Under the pieces are notes generated by a model that searched no databases, was not told the DNA's origin, and saw only the letters and a list, made by a program, of their open reading frames with translations. Made by a program: the position numbers and the translations under genes. Of a DNA stretch of 64,000 nucleotides, positions 1 through 13,154 are shown one piece after another (the stretch's first letter is position 1; every line of letters begins with the position of its first letter). The stretch spans positions 1-64,000 of the forward strand of contig BCKQ01000014.1 of NCBI GenBank assembly GCA_001600695.1, in the 5' to 3' direction. The stretch is from Ascoidea asiatica. Lineage: Eukaryota; Ascomycota; Saccharomycetes; Ascoideales; Ascoideaceae.

Positions 1-52
1 TCATCCAACATCAACTGTCATCCAACATCAACTGTCATCCAAACATCAACTG
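1..52 (+). repeat. 17-bp tandem repeat, three copies
   Basis: Three adjacent copies of TCATCCAACATCAACTG lie at 1-17, 18-34 and 35-52. The third has one extra A. They sit directly before the first recognisable GH115 codons. The intact family would have unrelated coding sequence here, so the repeat probably expanded after the gene began to decay. The window edge cuts the array, so the copy number is a minimum. Confidence 0.85.
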
Positions 53-1711
53 ATAATTGCGGTAATATCTGAAGATTACCACTAACCAATGAAACATCGA
101 GAAGTGGAGGTGCCGGTATTTATTATCATTTTGATTATGTTGGAGATCCAAGAAATTATAAATGGATTAATACAATTCAGTTGAGTAGAGTTTGGGAGCA
201 AATGCATTTGGCATATGAAAGAGATCCAAAAAACCTTTGGATTGTTAATGCCGGGGATTTAAAACCACTTGAGATTCCAATTGATTATTTTTTGTCATTA
301 GCATATGATTTTGATAAATGGGGAGAAATAAATCAAGTATTTAATTGCGAAAAATTATGGGCTAAAAGAGAATTTTTCGGTGAGAATTCCATTAAAGAAA
401 ACTCGGAAGAAATTTCAGAAGAAATTGCTGATATTATTGATTTATATGGAAAATATTCATCAAGAAAGAAGTTTGAATTATTAAATGCTACAACATATAA
501 TTGTTGAAGATATTTGGATATCTACAGAAAAAAATAATTTATATGTTAATCAAAGTAGAAATACAGCAAACACATTAGCCACTCATATTTTAGAAAAATT
601 TGATGAGGATTATGGGTGGAAAAAAACATGGAATGAGATTCTAGATGGTAAATGGGAGCATTTAATGGATCAAACACATATTGGATATACATTCTGGCAA
701 CAACCTATGAGAGATAGTTTACCACCCATTGGTTAAGTTAGACTTATTGAGAATTCTTTGGCAGGTAGTATGGGAATTAGTGGAGAAGGTAGCTTAGGGG
801 CGGCACCAGGAGATAATTATTATAATGGAGCTACATATAGTAATGGTACAATAATATTAACTGATTTGGATAGATATTTAATACCAAATAATAGATACAT
901 TGAAATTTATTGTAAAGGTACAGAAGATTATGTTTCAATTGATAATACTTATGGATTTATATCAGCATCAAATGAATATATTAATGATACAAGAGTTTAC
1001 ATTTCTATTGATTGGGATGCAGCACCAAAGGGAGATAATATTGCAACAATTTCAGTGCAAAGCTCAACGGGATATGATTTTTTTTCCAGTCCAGATGTTC
1101 GAATTCCTTTACATAATAATAAAATTGAAGATAAATTAAATGGAAGAAATTTTAGTAATGGATTTATTGAAACATGTGGATATATTTCAATGGAAGCAGA
1201 ACATTTTTCAAGACAAAGAAATAATGAAGAAGCTAAATATTTAATCATTGAAAGATATGGTAGAACACTATCAGGAGTTTCACTATATCCAGTTACAATT
1301 GAAACACAAAGTTTTGCAGATTCAAACAGTGCTGGAAGATTAGAATATGATATTTATTGCTTTGATAATAGTAGTGAATATGGTACTAATATTACAGTTT
1401 ATTCATCACCATCATTAAATATTGATCCTCATAATCCTTTAAAATATGCAATTGGAATTGATGATAAAACCCCTCAAATTGTTAAATTAATTGAGGATAA
1501 CTCTAGTCCAACAAAGATGCCATATAATTGGGATGTAACAGTAAACGATAATATCAATGTTCATACCACAACTCATAACATCACTGAAGCAGGAAAACAT
1601 ACGATTAAATTATGGGCTACAGAAGCTGGAGTGGTGTTTCAAAAAATTGTTGTTGATTTTGGAGGAGTTAAAGGATCTTATCTTGGACCACCAGAAACAT
1701 ACAAAGTTTAG
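52..1711 (+). pseudogene. GH115 glycoside hydrolase (xylan alpha-1,2-glucuronidase family), 3' remnant
   Basis: The encoded segments match the GH115 core and C-terminal region. A DNxGN-type motif is followed by GGAGIYYHFDYVGDP, WEQMHLAYER and the VNAGDLKPLEIP strand. Next come a KNNLYV helix, the GKWEHLMDQTHIGYTFWQQP block, and a C-terminal beta domain ending GPPETYKV, close to the usual family end. The family removes 4-O-methyl-glucuronic acid from xylan and is normally secreted. Breaks seen: an in-frame TGA at 70-72; loss of about 45 residues with a frame change near 485-507; and an in-frame TAA at about 734-736. The last piece (758-1711) is open for 317 codons. The N-terminal half lies outside the window or is gone. 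A sequence error cannot explain the internal deletion, so I call it a pseudogene. Family assignment rests on remembered motifs. Confidence 0.8.
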
Positions 1712-2951
1712 ACATTATTTGAAATCGTACAGGTCTTAATTTGAAACTATATGTATATAAGTAATGTTCCTCTCTTTTGTTATTCTTTGTTTCTGTTTTC
1801 TTATGATTTATGATCTATTACGCTTAATTATTTTTATCATTTATATATTTTTTATTTAATATTTTACTTTAATTATTTATAATGTTTTACGCTAACTGCT
1901 ATTACTGCTTCTTGTTAAGTTTACTACTATTTCTTTAACCCCATTTTTGAAATTTCTCCTGCGTGTGGAAATGGTTGTAGAAGTTTTGTCCTGCAAGCCG
2001 ACTTTTTACAGTCGCATGCGCCTCAAGCACTACCACTTTTCTGGGCTCACGCCGGCGTCTGTTTTTTGTATGTGTTTTTGCGTGCGTGCCTTTTCATTCC
2101 TGTAGAGCTCTGTGCACTCCTGTTTCTAGCCCGATTGGTGCTTTTTGCTGTCCCAAGTCAGCGAGTTCCCTGCCTGTGTTTGTATCTGCTGTGTTTGTTG
2201 TGGTTTTTTGTTGTTCTTCTTCTTCGTCTGGCGCTGCTGTTCCTGCTGCTTCTCACAAATCTGTCTCAGGTTTTTCTATTCTTCTATTCTTATCCCAGTT
2301 TTCTTTCCTTCTTTTAATTCTTACAAATATATTTAATCTCCCCCTGATCCCTTTTCAATTTAGATTTACTCTTCTTTTTTTAATTTCTTCAATCCTTTGA
2401 TCAAGGGATTAAAAGATCAATTAATCTCCAAAACATCAAATCAAATGATCAAAATATCCAAAGATTAACAAAATTTCAATACTCTATATCTTATTTATCT
2501 CAAACAATCTTCAATAATTATCACCAACTTTATAAGAAATAGCTCTATTTTATAGTACAAATACACTCTAATTTCATTTAATATTAAAAATTTCAAAAAC
2601 CTCCTTTGAAAGAAGTCAAATTCAATTAAGTAGTTTAATAATAATTTGATAGAAAATAAGTCAAAGAAATATTATTATCAATCAAAATTTAATCAAATAA
2701 AATTTTTCAAATGAAATTTCTTTTTTTTTTCAACTTTAAATTTATATTATACTTTTATTAATCTTAATTATCATTTACTTCCTTATATTTCTATTATATA
2801 TATATACAGTATATATATAGAAATAAAAAAAAAGTAGATATACAGTATTAATTATTAATTAATTGAGTATTCAATTGTTCAACTTCAATTTCATATTCAT
2901 TTTCATTTTCAGTTTTAATAATAGTTTCAATTTTATTTTCTATTTTCAAAA
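1712..2951. other. Intergenic, no gene recognised
   Basis: This holds the 3' flank of the GH115 remnant and the promoter of the following coiled-coil gene. A comparatively GC-rich patch at about 1960-2200 contrasts with the AT-rich remainder. Open frames over 2066-2400 are pyrimidine-driven and look non-coding. Near 2800-2820 there is a short TA-rich palindromic run. No RNA gene was recognised. Confidence 0.6.
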
Positions 2952-5804
2952 ATGTTTAAAGATATCATTCTTTCTTTGATTTATTCAATCATAATAATTC
3001 TATTTGTATTTTATGCTAATTTTTTTTATTTAAAATCAAAAAAATTCAAAAAAGATAAAAAAAAATTTATAATTGATCAAATTGAGAAAACATATTTGGT
3101 TAAATTAAATAACTTAAATAAAGAAATTAATGATTTCAAAACTCAATTAAATAAAAAAAGTAATTTAGTTGATTCAAAAAATATTCAGATAAATTTAATT
3201 AATACTGAATTTCATAATTTACAAAAAATTCATTTGAAACAATTTAACTCTTTGAAAATTCAAATTCAATTATTAGAAAATGATTTAAATTTCAATAAGT
3301 TGAATTTTAATAAATTAGAAAAAAATAATTCTCACTTAAATTCAAAATTAGATCAATTAAATAATACTTTAATAAAATCAAAAGAGAGAATAAATTTCTT
3401 AGAAATAGAATTAGAGAAAAAAATTAAAAAAGAGCAAAAAATAATTCAAGAAATGGATTTTTATAAAAAAAAATATAATAAATATTATATTGATTTAGAA
3501 AATTTAAAACAATCAAAATCTATGAAATATGTATTTTGTAATACGAATTCTTATACAAATCAGGAATATAATTCAAATTCAAATTCAAATTCAAATAATT
3601 CAGTCTTAAATTTAAATAATAATCTTTTAACTACTACTAATGATAATAATAATCCTTTAAATAATAGTAATCTAATAACTAATAATAATAATATCATTAG
3701 TAATAATACTATATCAAATAATTCAAATTCAATAAATATGACCGCAAATAATATTAATATTCATAATGCTATTGGAGATTCAATAATAGCAAATGATTCT
3801 ATTAAAAAAGATTCAAATTCAATCCATTCTCCAATATTAAATTCTCAATCACAATTGCAATCAAAATCAAATCAAAATTTTTATTCGAATTTATTAAACT
3901 CTCCTGCAAGTTTTAATCAAAATAATAGTCAAAATAATAGTAATCTAAATTTAAATTTATTAACTAATACACCTAATAATATATCTCAAGGAAATTATAA
4001 TTTTAATGAATTTAATCCAAATTTAAGAATCAATGATGATGAAAAATTAGATGAATTTAAATATAAATGGTTGTCTGAATTAGAAGATTTAAGAGTATCA
4101 ATAAAGCAAATGAATGAAAGTTTATTAGAAAATGAAATTTTCAATGATGATCCTTTATATAACAATAATTATAATAATAATAATAACAATAATAATGGGA
4201 ATGGTGCAATAAATAATGCTTTGAATAATTTAAATGCAAATTCAAATATTAATATGAATAATGAACTAATGATGAATCAAAGGAGAATTTCTTTATCTCC
4301 AATGAGAAGACATAGAATAATGTCAACGAAATTTGTTACTGAAAATGAAATTAGAAATTTAAAAAATAAATTTAGTACAGAATTTAATGAAACAATTAAA
4401 CCTTTATTTGAAACTCATAATCAAATTATGAATGCAGGTAGCAATAATAGTACAATAATGAATACAACAGTGAATGGTTCGAATGGACAATTACCATTGA
4501 TAACATCAAATATTAATAATAATAGAAACGGAAACAATTTAGCAAATATAAATAATGCACATTTAAAAAGTATAACTTTGATGTCAGGATCTAATAATAC
4601 TTCACCAAATTTATCAGACAATAGCATGGGAAATTATAAAGGGGTTGGATCAGGATCATCAACAAGTACAACACCTTTAGATTCTCCAATTTCATCTTCG
4701 GTTAATTTAGGTAGAAGCGCAAGTGGTAGACAAAAAAAAAGATATTCTTCATTATCCTTATTTGGTAGAAATTCAATAATTATCACAACTCCAACTGAAG
4801 AAAAAGATAAAAGTCGATTTGAATCAAATTCTATTAACAATAATAATAATAATAATAAACTTTCTTCAAATCAAGGTAGTAATAAAATGAGTTCAAGTAA
4901 TGCAAGCAATAATAATAATAATAATAACAATAACAATAACAATAATAATAATAGTAATAATATTCCAATTGTAGAAAATAATGGTAATTTGATGAATTTA
5001 ACCTCAAATGTAAATAAAAATGTGAGTTTTAGTTTGGAGGAAGAAGATGAAATTGAACCAATTCGGGATGATATTAGAATTAGAATGAATAGTAATAATA
5101 GTAGTACTGATGAAGTTACAGGAATGCTGAAAGTTGATAGTATAGATAAGATTCAAAAATCTAATACAATTGATATCAAAGGTAGAAAAAAATTATCATT
5201 AAATACAAAAGCTGGTTTAAATAATGTCTCAAATTTTGTTAATGATAAAAGTATTTCCAATTCAGTTTCGGTAGACTCAATTCCTGTTATTTCAAGAAAT
5301 ACCACTGCACCTATTTTAAGTCATGAGAGAAATTTTGATAATAATAATAATAATAATAATAATAGTAATACTATTATTAATGATGATAATACATTAATCA
5401 AGGATGATATAATACAGATGGAAAAAAAAATTAATTCCACTTTCAATGCAATTATGAAAAGTACATCTAATATAGAAAATCAGAATTCTATTTATTACAA
5501 AAATAATAATGATGATGATGATGACGACAATGTCATAATAACCAATTCACCCTTATATTCTAAATATCCAAAACAAGGAAACGTGAATTATATTCATTCT
5601 GGAAGAAATAATAGAAAAAATAGTTCAGATGATCATAAAAATCGTAAAAATAGTTCGGATAATGATAAAGGATTCATTTATAATCCAAAGACTAGAAATA
5701 CTTATGGTAATAACAACAATAGTCCAATAAAAGAAAACAAACTGAGTTTCAAGAAAAGAATTCAATCATTACATAGAAAAGGTGGAATGAAATCTCCTAA
5801 ATAA
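2952..5804 (+). CDS. Membrane-anchored coiled-coil protein with Asn-rich tracts, function unknown
   Basis: The 950-residue frame starts at an ATG. A hydrophobic segment at about residues 5-27 is followed by a Lys-rich stretch, which fits an N-terminal signal anchor with the bulk of the protein cytosolic. Residues of about 30-185 are Lys/Glu/Asn/Leu-rich with heptad-like spacing, suggesting a long coiled coil. The rest is mostly disordered Asn/Ser sequence. Two islands look constrained: about 360-395 (a charged helix with a KYKWLSELEDL motif) and about 443-490 (Arg-rich, then a helical segment). An Asp run occurs near residue 855 and the C-terminus is basic. I do not recognise the family. It could be an organelle-tethering or polarity scaffold, but nothing in the sequence shows this. 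Confidence 0.75.
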   Translation: MFKDIILSLIYSIIIILFVFYANFFYLKSKKFKKDKKKFIIDQIEKTYLVKLNNLNKEINDFKTQLNKKSNLVDSKNIQINLINTEFHNLQKIHLKQFNSLKIQIQLLENDLNFNKLNFNKLEKNNSHLNSKLDQLNNTLIKSKERINFLEIELEKKIKKEQKIIQEMDFYKKKYNKYYIDLENLKQSKSMKYVFCNTNSYTNQEYNSNSNSNSNNSVLNLNNNLLTTTNDNNNPLNNSNLITNNNNIISNNTISNNSNSINMTANNINIHNAIGDSIIANDSIKKDSNSIHSPILNSQSQLQSKSNQNFYSNLLNSPASFNQNNSQNNSNLNLNLLTNTPNNISQGNYNFNEFNPNLRINDDEKLDEFKYKWLSELEDLRVSIKQMNESLLENEIFNDDPLYNNNYNNNNNNNNGNGAINNALNNLNANSNINMNNELMMNQRRISLSPMRRHRIMSTKFVTENEIRNLKNKFSTEFNETIKPLFETHNQIMNAGSNNSTIMNTTVNGSNGQLPLITSNINNNRNGNNLANINNAHLKSITLMSGSNNTSPNLSDNSMGNYKGVGSGSSTSTTPLDSPISSSVNLGRSASGRQKKRYSSLSLFGRNSIIITTPTEEKDKSRFESNSINNNNNNNKLSSNQGSNKMSSSNASNNNNNNNNNNNNNNNSNNIPIVENNGNLMNLTSNVNKNVSFSLEEEDEIEPIRDDIRIRMNSNNSSTDEVTGMLKVDSIDKIQKSNTIDIKGRKKLSLNTKAGLNNVSNFVNDKSISNSVSVDSIPVISRNTTAPILSHERNFDNNNNNNNNSNTIINDDNTLIKDDIIQMEKKINSTFNAIMKSTSNIENQNSIYYKNNNDDDDDDNVIITNSPLYSKYPKQGNVNYIHSGRNNRKNSSDDHKNRKNSSDNDKGFIYNPKTRNTYGNNNNSPIKENKLSFKKRIQSLHRKGGMKSPK

Positions 5805-6518
5805 CAAGTTTGAATTTATAAAATGTATCTTAGAGATTGTTTACTAAATAAAATAGTATTAGATACAGTTTAATAATATAGCATAGTAGCACCACTGTAA
5901 TTTAATATTTCATTTTCTTGAAAAGTAAAAAAACAAAAGTAGCGCTATCTTTTGTACTGTCCTATTCTGGGGTAAATATCATAAAAAAGTAGGGCATAAC
6001 ATTTATTGGGACTGAAAACCACGTTCAAGGTCAGATTTTTCACGTGAGCAGCTTGCCTATGAACGCACTTTCACACGCGGGTTGCCCGCGGCGTGCAACT
6101 TGAACAAGGGACCTCAATTGAAGCAGGCTGTTAGCTATTTCTGAGCTTAAACTGTTACTCAAGCTTGAACAGTACTGAACTGTACACTATTTGGGTGTCT
6201 GAATTCCATACCGATAACCAGAATCGATAAAGAAGGATAAAGAAGGATCATCAATATCATTTTACTCTTTTTTGTAAATGAAAAATTGAGTCTTTGTTTC
6301 TTTTCAAATATTTAAAGGAATTGAATATTCCTACTGAAATTTTCTTTTCTTTCTTTCTTTATTCTTATTCTCAGTTTTTCTTTTGAATTGTCTTCTTTAC
6401 ATCCGAATTTGCAACTCCATAAACTTTATCTCAGAATTATAATCCTTGATAATTTTCAATATCATTTCAAAAAAAGCTTTTTGAAAATTATATTCCATCA
6501 ATAATTCAATTTATTTAA
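5805..6518. other. Intergenic, GLC3 promoter region
   Basis: A GC-rich island at about 5990-6150 stands out from AT-rich surroundings. It contains a CACGTG E-box at 6041-6046 and a small hairpin, GCGGG-TTG-CCCGC, near 6077-6089. T/C-rich runs typical of yeast promoters follow at about 6290-6420. No gene was seen. Confidence 0.5.
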
Positions 6519-8657
6519 ATGTCTTCTTCCAATTCATCTGAAATTGATTCTCAACCGAAATCTTCAATTCCAAAATCTGTTAAAGGTGCAATAGATTTAG
6601 ATCCATGGTTAGAACCTTTTGCAAATGAATTAGCTAAAAGAAAAGAATCTTTTGTAAAATGGTTAGATTTATTTGATAAAAATGAAAATGGTTTATTGAA
6701 TTTCTCAAACTCTTATAAAATCTATGGTTTCAATATCAATAATAATGATTATTCAATAACTTATAAAGAATGGGCTCCAAATGCTTTAAAATTATCTTTA
6801 ATTGGTGAATTCAATAATTGGGATGAAAATTCTAATATTTTATCAAAAATTGATGATTTTGGGAATTTTGAAATTAAATTATTACCAAAGAATAAAAATT
6901 CAAATGAATTTTTGATTCCTCATGATTCAAAAATTAAACTTAGAATTTGGACAAAAGATGGTCAAATATTTGATAGAATACCACCGTGGATTAAAAGAAC
7001 AACTAAACCAACTTCAAAAACTGATTTAGCTTATGATGCTAGATTTTGGAATCCTAAAATTCCTTACACTTTTAAACATAATAGACCAGCTTTTAATTCA
7101 AATATTGATGGTTTAAAAATTTATGAATGTCATGTTGGTATCTCAACTCCAGACCCCAAAATTGGTTCATATAATGAATTTACTGAAAATCTATTACCAA
7201 GAATTAAAGACTTAGGTTATAATTGTATTCAACTAATGGCAATCATGGAACATGCTTATTATGCTTCTTTTGGTTATCAAATTACCAATTTTTTTGCTAT
7301 ATCCTCAAGATATGGAACCCCAGAGGATTTAAAAAAATTAATTGATACCGCTCATAGTTTGAATATAATTGTTTTATTAGATGTTGTTCATTCTCATGCT
7401 TCAAAAAATGTTTTAGATGGATTGAATAATTTTGACGGTACAGATTATCAATATTTTCATTCAGGTACAAAAGGTAATCATGAATTATGGGACTCAAAAT
7501 TATTCAATTATGGTAAATACGAAGTTTTAAGATTTCTTTTATCGAATTTAAAATTTTATCTTGACGTTTATAAATTCGATGGATTTAGATTTGATGGTGT
7601 TACAAGTATGTTATATATGCATCATGGTGTTGGTGCAGGGGGTGCCTTTTCTGGAAATTATAATGAATATCTTCATGAAAATTCTCAAGTTGATAAAGAA
7701 GCTATAACTTATCTAATGTTAGCAAATGAATTGATTGATCAAGCCTCAAAGTTAGAAAATACTAAATTTATATCAATTGCTGAAGATGTTTCTGGATATC
7801 CAACTTTGTGTCTACCAATTAAAGATGGTGGTATTGGTTTTGATTATAGATTATCAATGGCAATTCCAGATATGTGGATAAAAATAATTAAAGAAAAAAA
7901 AGATGATGAATGGGATATGAGTAGTATTTGTCATACTCTATCAAATAGAAGATATAAAGAAAAATGCATAGCATATTGTGAAAGTCATGATCAAGCTCTA
8001 GTTGGTGATAAAACTTTAGCATTCTGGTTGATGGATGCAGCAATGTATACAGATATGACCATTTTTAAACCAATGAGTGCAATTATTGATAGAGGTTTAT
8101 CTTTACATAAAATGATTAGATTATTAACTCATGGGTTAGGTGGCGAGGGTTATTTGAACTTTGAAGGTAACGAATTTGGCCATCCAGAATGGTTAGATTT
8201 CCCCAGAGTTGGAAATAATGATTCATATCATTACGCAAGAAGACAATTCAATTTAATTGATGATAAAAACTTGAGGTATAAGTTTCTTTATAATTTTGAT
8301 AAGGCTATGCAGCACACTGAATCAAAGTACCATTGGCTTTTGAGTGAACCAGGATATGTATCTTTAAAGCATGAAGTTGATAAAATTATTGTATTTGAGA
8401 GAAATAATCTAATATTTATTTTTAATTTCAATCCTACAATTAGTTTTTCAGATTACAGGATTGGTGTAGAAAATCCTGGTGTTTATAAGATTATTTTGAA
8501 TAGTGATAGAGCTGAAGAATTTGGTGGTCATGACAGAATTGATGAAGAAAAAAGTAAATTTTTTACCACCGATTTTAGATGGAATGATAGGTCGAATTAT
8601 ATTCAAGTTTATATTCCTAATAGAACAGCTATTGTTCTTGCACTTGAAAACTCGTGA
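6519..8657 (+). CDS. GLC3: 1,4-alpha-glucan (glycogen) branching enzyme
   Basis: The 712-residue protein starts at an ATG; the S. cerevisiae enzyme has about 704 residues. It transfers alpha-1,4-glucan segments to form alpha-1,6 branches in cytosolic glycogen. An N-terminal CBM48-like domain covers about residues 60-165 (YKEWAPNA and IGEFNNWD). The GH13 barrel follows with its signature blocks: DVVHSHAS, then [10 protein letters not shown] with the nucleophile Asp at about residue 358. IAEDVSG carries the acid/base Glu at about 422, and ESHDQ carries the third carboxylate at about 490. [10 protein letters not shown] block and a C-terminal all-beta domain complete the protein. Nothing is missing and no frame break is seen. 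It is transcribed on its own, with its promoter in the GC-rich patch upstream. Confidence 0.97.
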   Translation: MSSSNSSEIDSQPKSSIPKSVKGAIDLDPWLEPFANELAKRKESFVKWLDLFDKNENGLLNFSNSYKIYGFNINNNDYSITYKEWAPNALKLSLIGEFNNWDENSNILSKIDDFGNFEIKLLPKNKNSNEFLIPHDSKIKLRIWTKDGQIFDRIPPWIKRTTKPTSKTDLAYDARFWNPKIPYTFKHNRPAFNSNIDGLKIYECHVGISTPDPKIGSYNEFTENLLPRIKDLGYNCIQLMAIMEHAYYASFGYQITNFFAISSRYGTPEDLKKLIDTAHSLNIIVLLDVVHSHASKNVLDGLNNFDGTDYQYFHSGTKGNHELWDSKLFNYGKYEVLRFLLSNLKFYLDVYKFDGFRFDGVTSMLYMHHGVGAGGAFSGNYNEYLHENSQVDKEAITYLMLANELIDQASKLENTKFISIAEDVSGYPTLCLPIKDGGIGFDYRLSMAIPDMWIKIIKEKKDDEWDMSSICHTLSNRRYKEKCIAYCESHDQALVGDKTLAFWLMDAAMYTDMTIFKPMSAIIDRGLSLHKMIRLLTHGLGGEGYLNFEGNEFGHPEWLDFPRVGNNDSYHYARRQFNLIDDKNLRYKFLYNFDKAMQHTESKYHWLLSEPGYVSLKHEVDKIIVFERNNLIFIFNFNPTISFSDYRIGVENPGVYKIILNSDRAEEFGGHDRIDEEKSKFFTTDFRWNDRSNYIQVYIPNRTAIVLALENS

Positions 8658-9334
8658 ATGTTGATTTTCCGGATTTTATCATGCAAGGATATTTTTGTGT
8701 TGTTAAACTTTTTTATTTTGGGCAAAATTTCTCAGAATAAACTATTTATATTTTCTCACTTCAATTTTATTATTTCTTTTTATAGCCATTTTTCAAAAAT
8801 TAAAAATTCAGTTATTTCAAAACTATGAATTCAATATCTCTTATAATAAATTATTATATTTCATTTCATTTATGATAAGCTGGTGAATGATCTTTCTAAT
8901 CAACTTTTGTTGTTGATATCTAATAACATACTTTGAACAAATATTAAATTTCATATTAAACTATCAATGGCCAATAGTTTAGCCTGTAGTATGACATACT
9001 TTTTTGGAAAATTGGCCGTTTTGTAGTTCATAAGATAAGTGTTTCAAGCCAAAAAAAAACTGCGACTTGGTATTAATAAAAACCCTGGAATGAAAATAAA
9101 CAAAAATGAATAAAAACAAACTAAAAGAATAAAGGAAAAGATTATATTTTCTCTTTTATATTCTCTAAGAAATGTTTCTCAAATTAGATTTTTAATTTTA
9201 TATTACTTTTATATGTCTCAAAAGTGAAAAAGATTTTTGTTCTAAACTAGAAAATTTCTTACAAAGCTATAGTACCAAATTTTTTTTCAAATATAGAAAA
9301 CTTGAAGCCATTAAATAAAGGAAAAAACAATAAA
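8658..9334. other. Intergenic, nothing recognised
   Basis: AT-rich spacer between GLC3 and the J-like gene, both on the plus strand. It should hold the GLC3 3' end and the downstream promoter. No RNA gene or repeat was noticed. Confidence 0.5.
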
Positions 9335-10042
9335 ATGAGCAAAATGTTAACAGAAAAAGAGTTATTTCAACTTTTGCAATTACCAGATACAACAACTGAT
9401 TTAGCTTTAATAGAAAGTCTGCATGCTCAGCTTTTATTAAAAATACATCCTGATAAGGCAAAAACAAAATCCAATGAAAATATTAAGTTATTTAGCAAAT
9501 ACATCCCTGCATATAAAAAACTCCATCAAAAACTAAGTGATTTAGAGGAAGAAACTATCAACCAATGGCAGAGAGAAAAAGCTAAAGAAAAGGAGAATGA
9601 GAAATCTAGTAAGAGCAATAAAAGGGATGTGTTTTCTTCATATGATCCAGAAAAGTTTCTCTTAAATTATTCAGAAACAATTAAAAAACAAGATTTCAAA
9701 ATTTGCACGACAAAACAATATTTAAAATATTACTCTCAGCAAGTTAATTATCCTATATTTCCAATCATGGATCAAGACTTGTTAAAACTTGAGACTCGAA
9801 TTTTGGTACTACCATTTCAAGTAATAAGACAATGCAGTCAAATGGAGATAAGCCAATCTCTGATCTCAATTGATTATGTAATAGACAATAAATCCTATAG
9901 CTATAAATTGAATTTAAATGAGCTTACAGGTTCAAACCTCTTTAATTCAATAATTTATAAGCATTCAAAACTTCCAGATTCAAATAGTACAGTCATTGAA
10001 CATGCATTCATCATTTTGAAGCCTATAGTTGAAGCCAGTTAA
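9335..10042 (+). CDS. J-domain-like protein, function unknown
   Basis: I take the ATG at 9335 as the start (235 codons). A longer frame upstream has only a TTG. Residues of about 6-65 resemble a divergent J domain: a leucine-rich helix, a second helix ending in LLKIHPDKAK (the HPD tripeptide needed to stimulate Hsp70), then a helix containing YIPAYKKLHQKL. A Lys/Glu-rich linker follows at about 75-105. The C-terminal half (about 110-235) is a mixed alpha/beta region with no family I recognise. No signal peptide or membrane segment is seen. The HPD motif makes an Hsp70 co-chaperone role reasonable, but the domain is atypical. I cannot link it to a named yeast J protein. Confidence 0.6.
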   Translation: MSKMLTEKELFQLLQLPDTTTDLALIESLHAQLLLKIHPDKAKTKSNENIKLFSKYIPAYKKLHQKLSDLEEETINQWQREKAKEKENEKSSKSNKRDVFSSYDPEKFLLNYSETIKKQDFKICTTKQYLKYYSQQVNYPIFPIMDQDLLKLETRILVLPFQVIRQCSQMEISQSLISIDYVIDNKSYSYKLNLNELTGSNLFNSIIYKHSKLPDSNSTVIEHAFIILKPIVEAS

Positions 10043-10556
10043 GTAAAATTGTTAAATAAGTCAATTCTGCTGAGATTACAAAAGAGCGATTCTAATACCA
10101 ATGTTGGAGCCAAAAAAAAAAAATTAAAAGCGATAGATTACTCAAATTGAATTTTATAAGTTGACATATGCTTTGAAAAAGAAAGAAAGAGCATTTTTGG
10201 AATTCAGGTCAAGCTTGCGGGAGCTATAATCAAAATCTAAAATCAATACAAACAACAATATATAAGACCTTTGGGTGTTTATACGATTTCTGTAATTATT
10301 TTAATAAATGTAATATTTGAAGAAGTTATATTAGAAAATAAATGTAATACTTGAAACAAACTAGATTCAGTACCTAATGGGGAAATGTAAAGGATACAAT
10401 ATTGGCTAAAATGAACTTTGACCATGGATACTCTTTCATAATTAGTTTTTTACAGTTTGGCAGTATTTACGATGAAAATTATCCTTCAGAGTACAATTCA
10501 ATACTGTCATACTATATGTCACCATTCAAATCCTCTGACAGGAATCTCATCAATGG
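10043..10556. other. Convergent intergenic spacer
   Basis: Spacer between the J-like gene (plus) and the bHLH gene (minus), so it carries two 3' ends. A short open frame at 10402-10641 runs antisense into the bHLH 3' end and is not supported as a gene. Confidence 0.5.

Positions 10557-13154
<2,598 letters not shown>

Noticed and set aside
2066-2400. Overlapping plus-strand frames of 63-104 codons
   Set aside because: Their composition is Cys/Leu/Ser/Phe from a pyrimidine-rich tract. Stops are few because of base bias.
6075-6095. GC-rich hairpin upstream of GLC3 as a terminator or RNA gene
   Set aside because: The stem has only five pairs and no conserved RNA motif, so I treat it as part of a promoter island.
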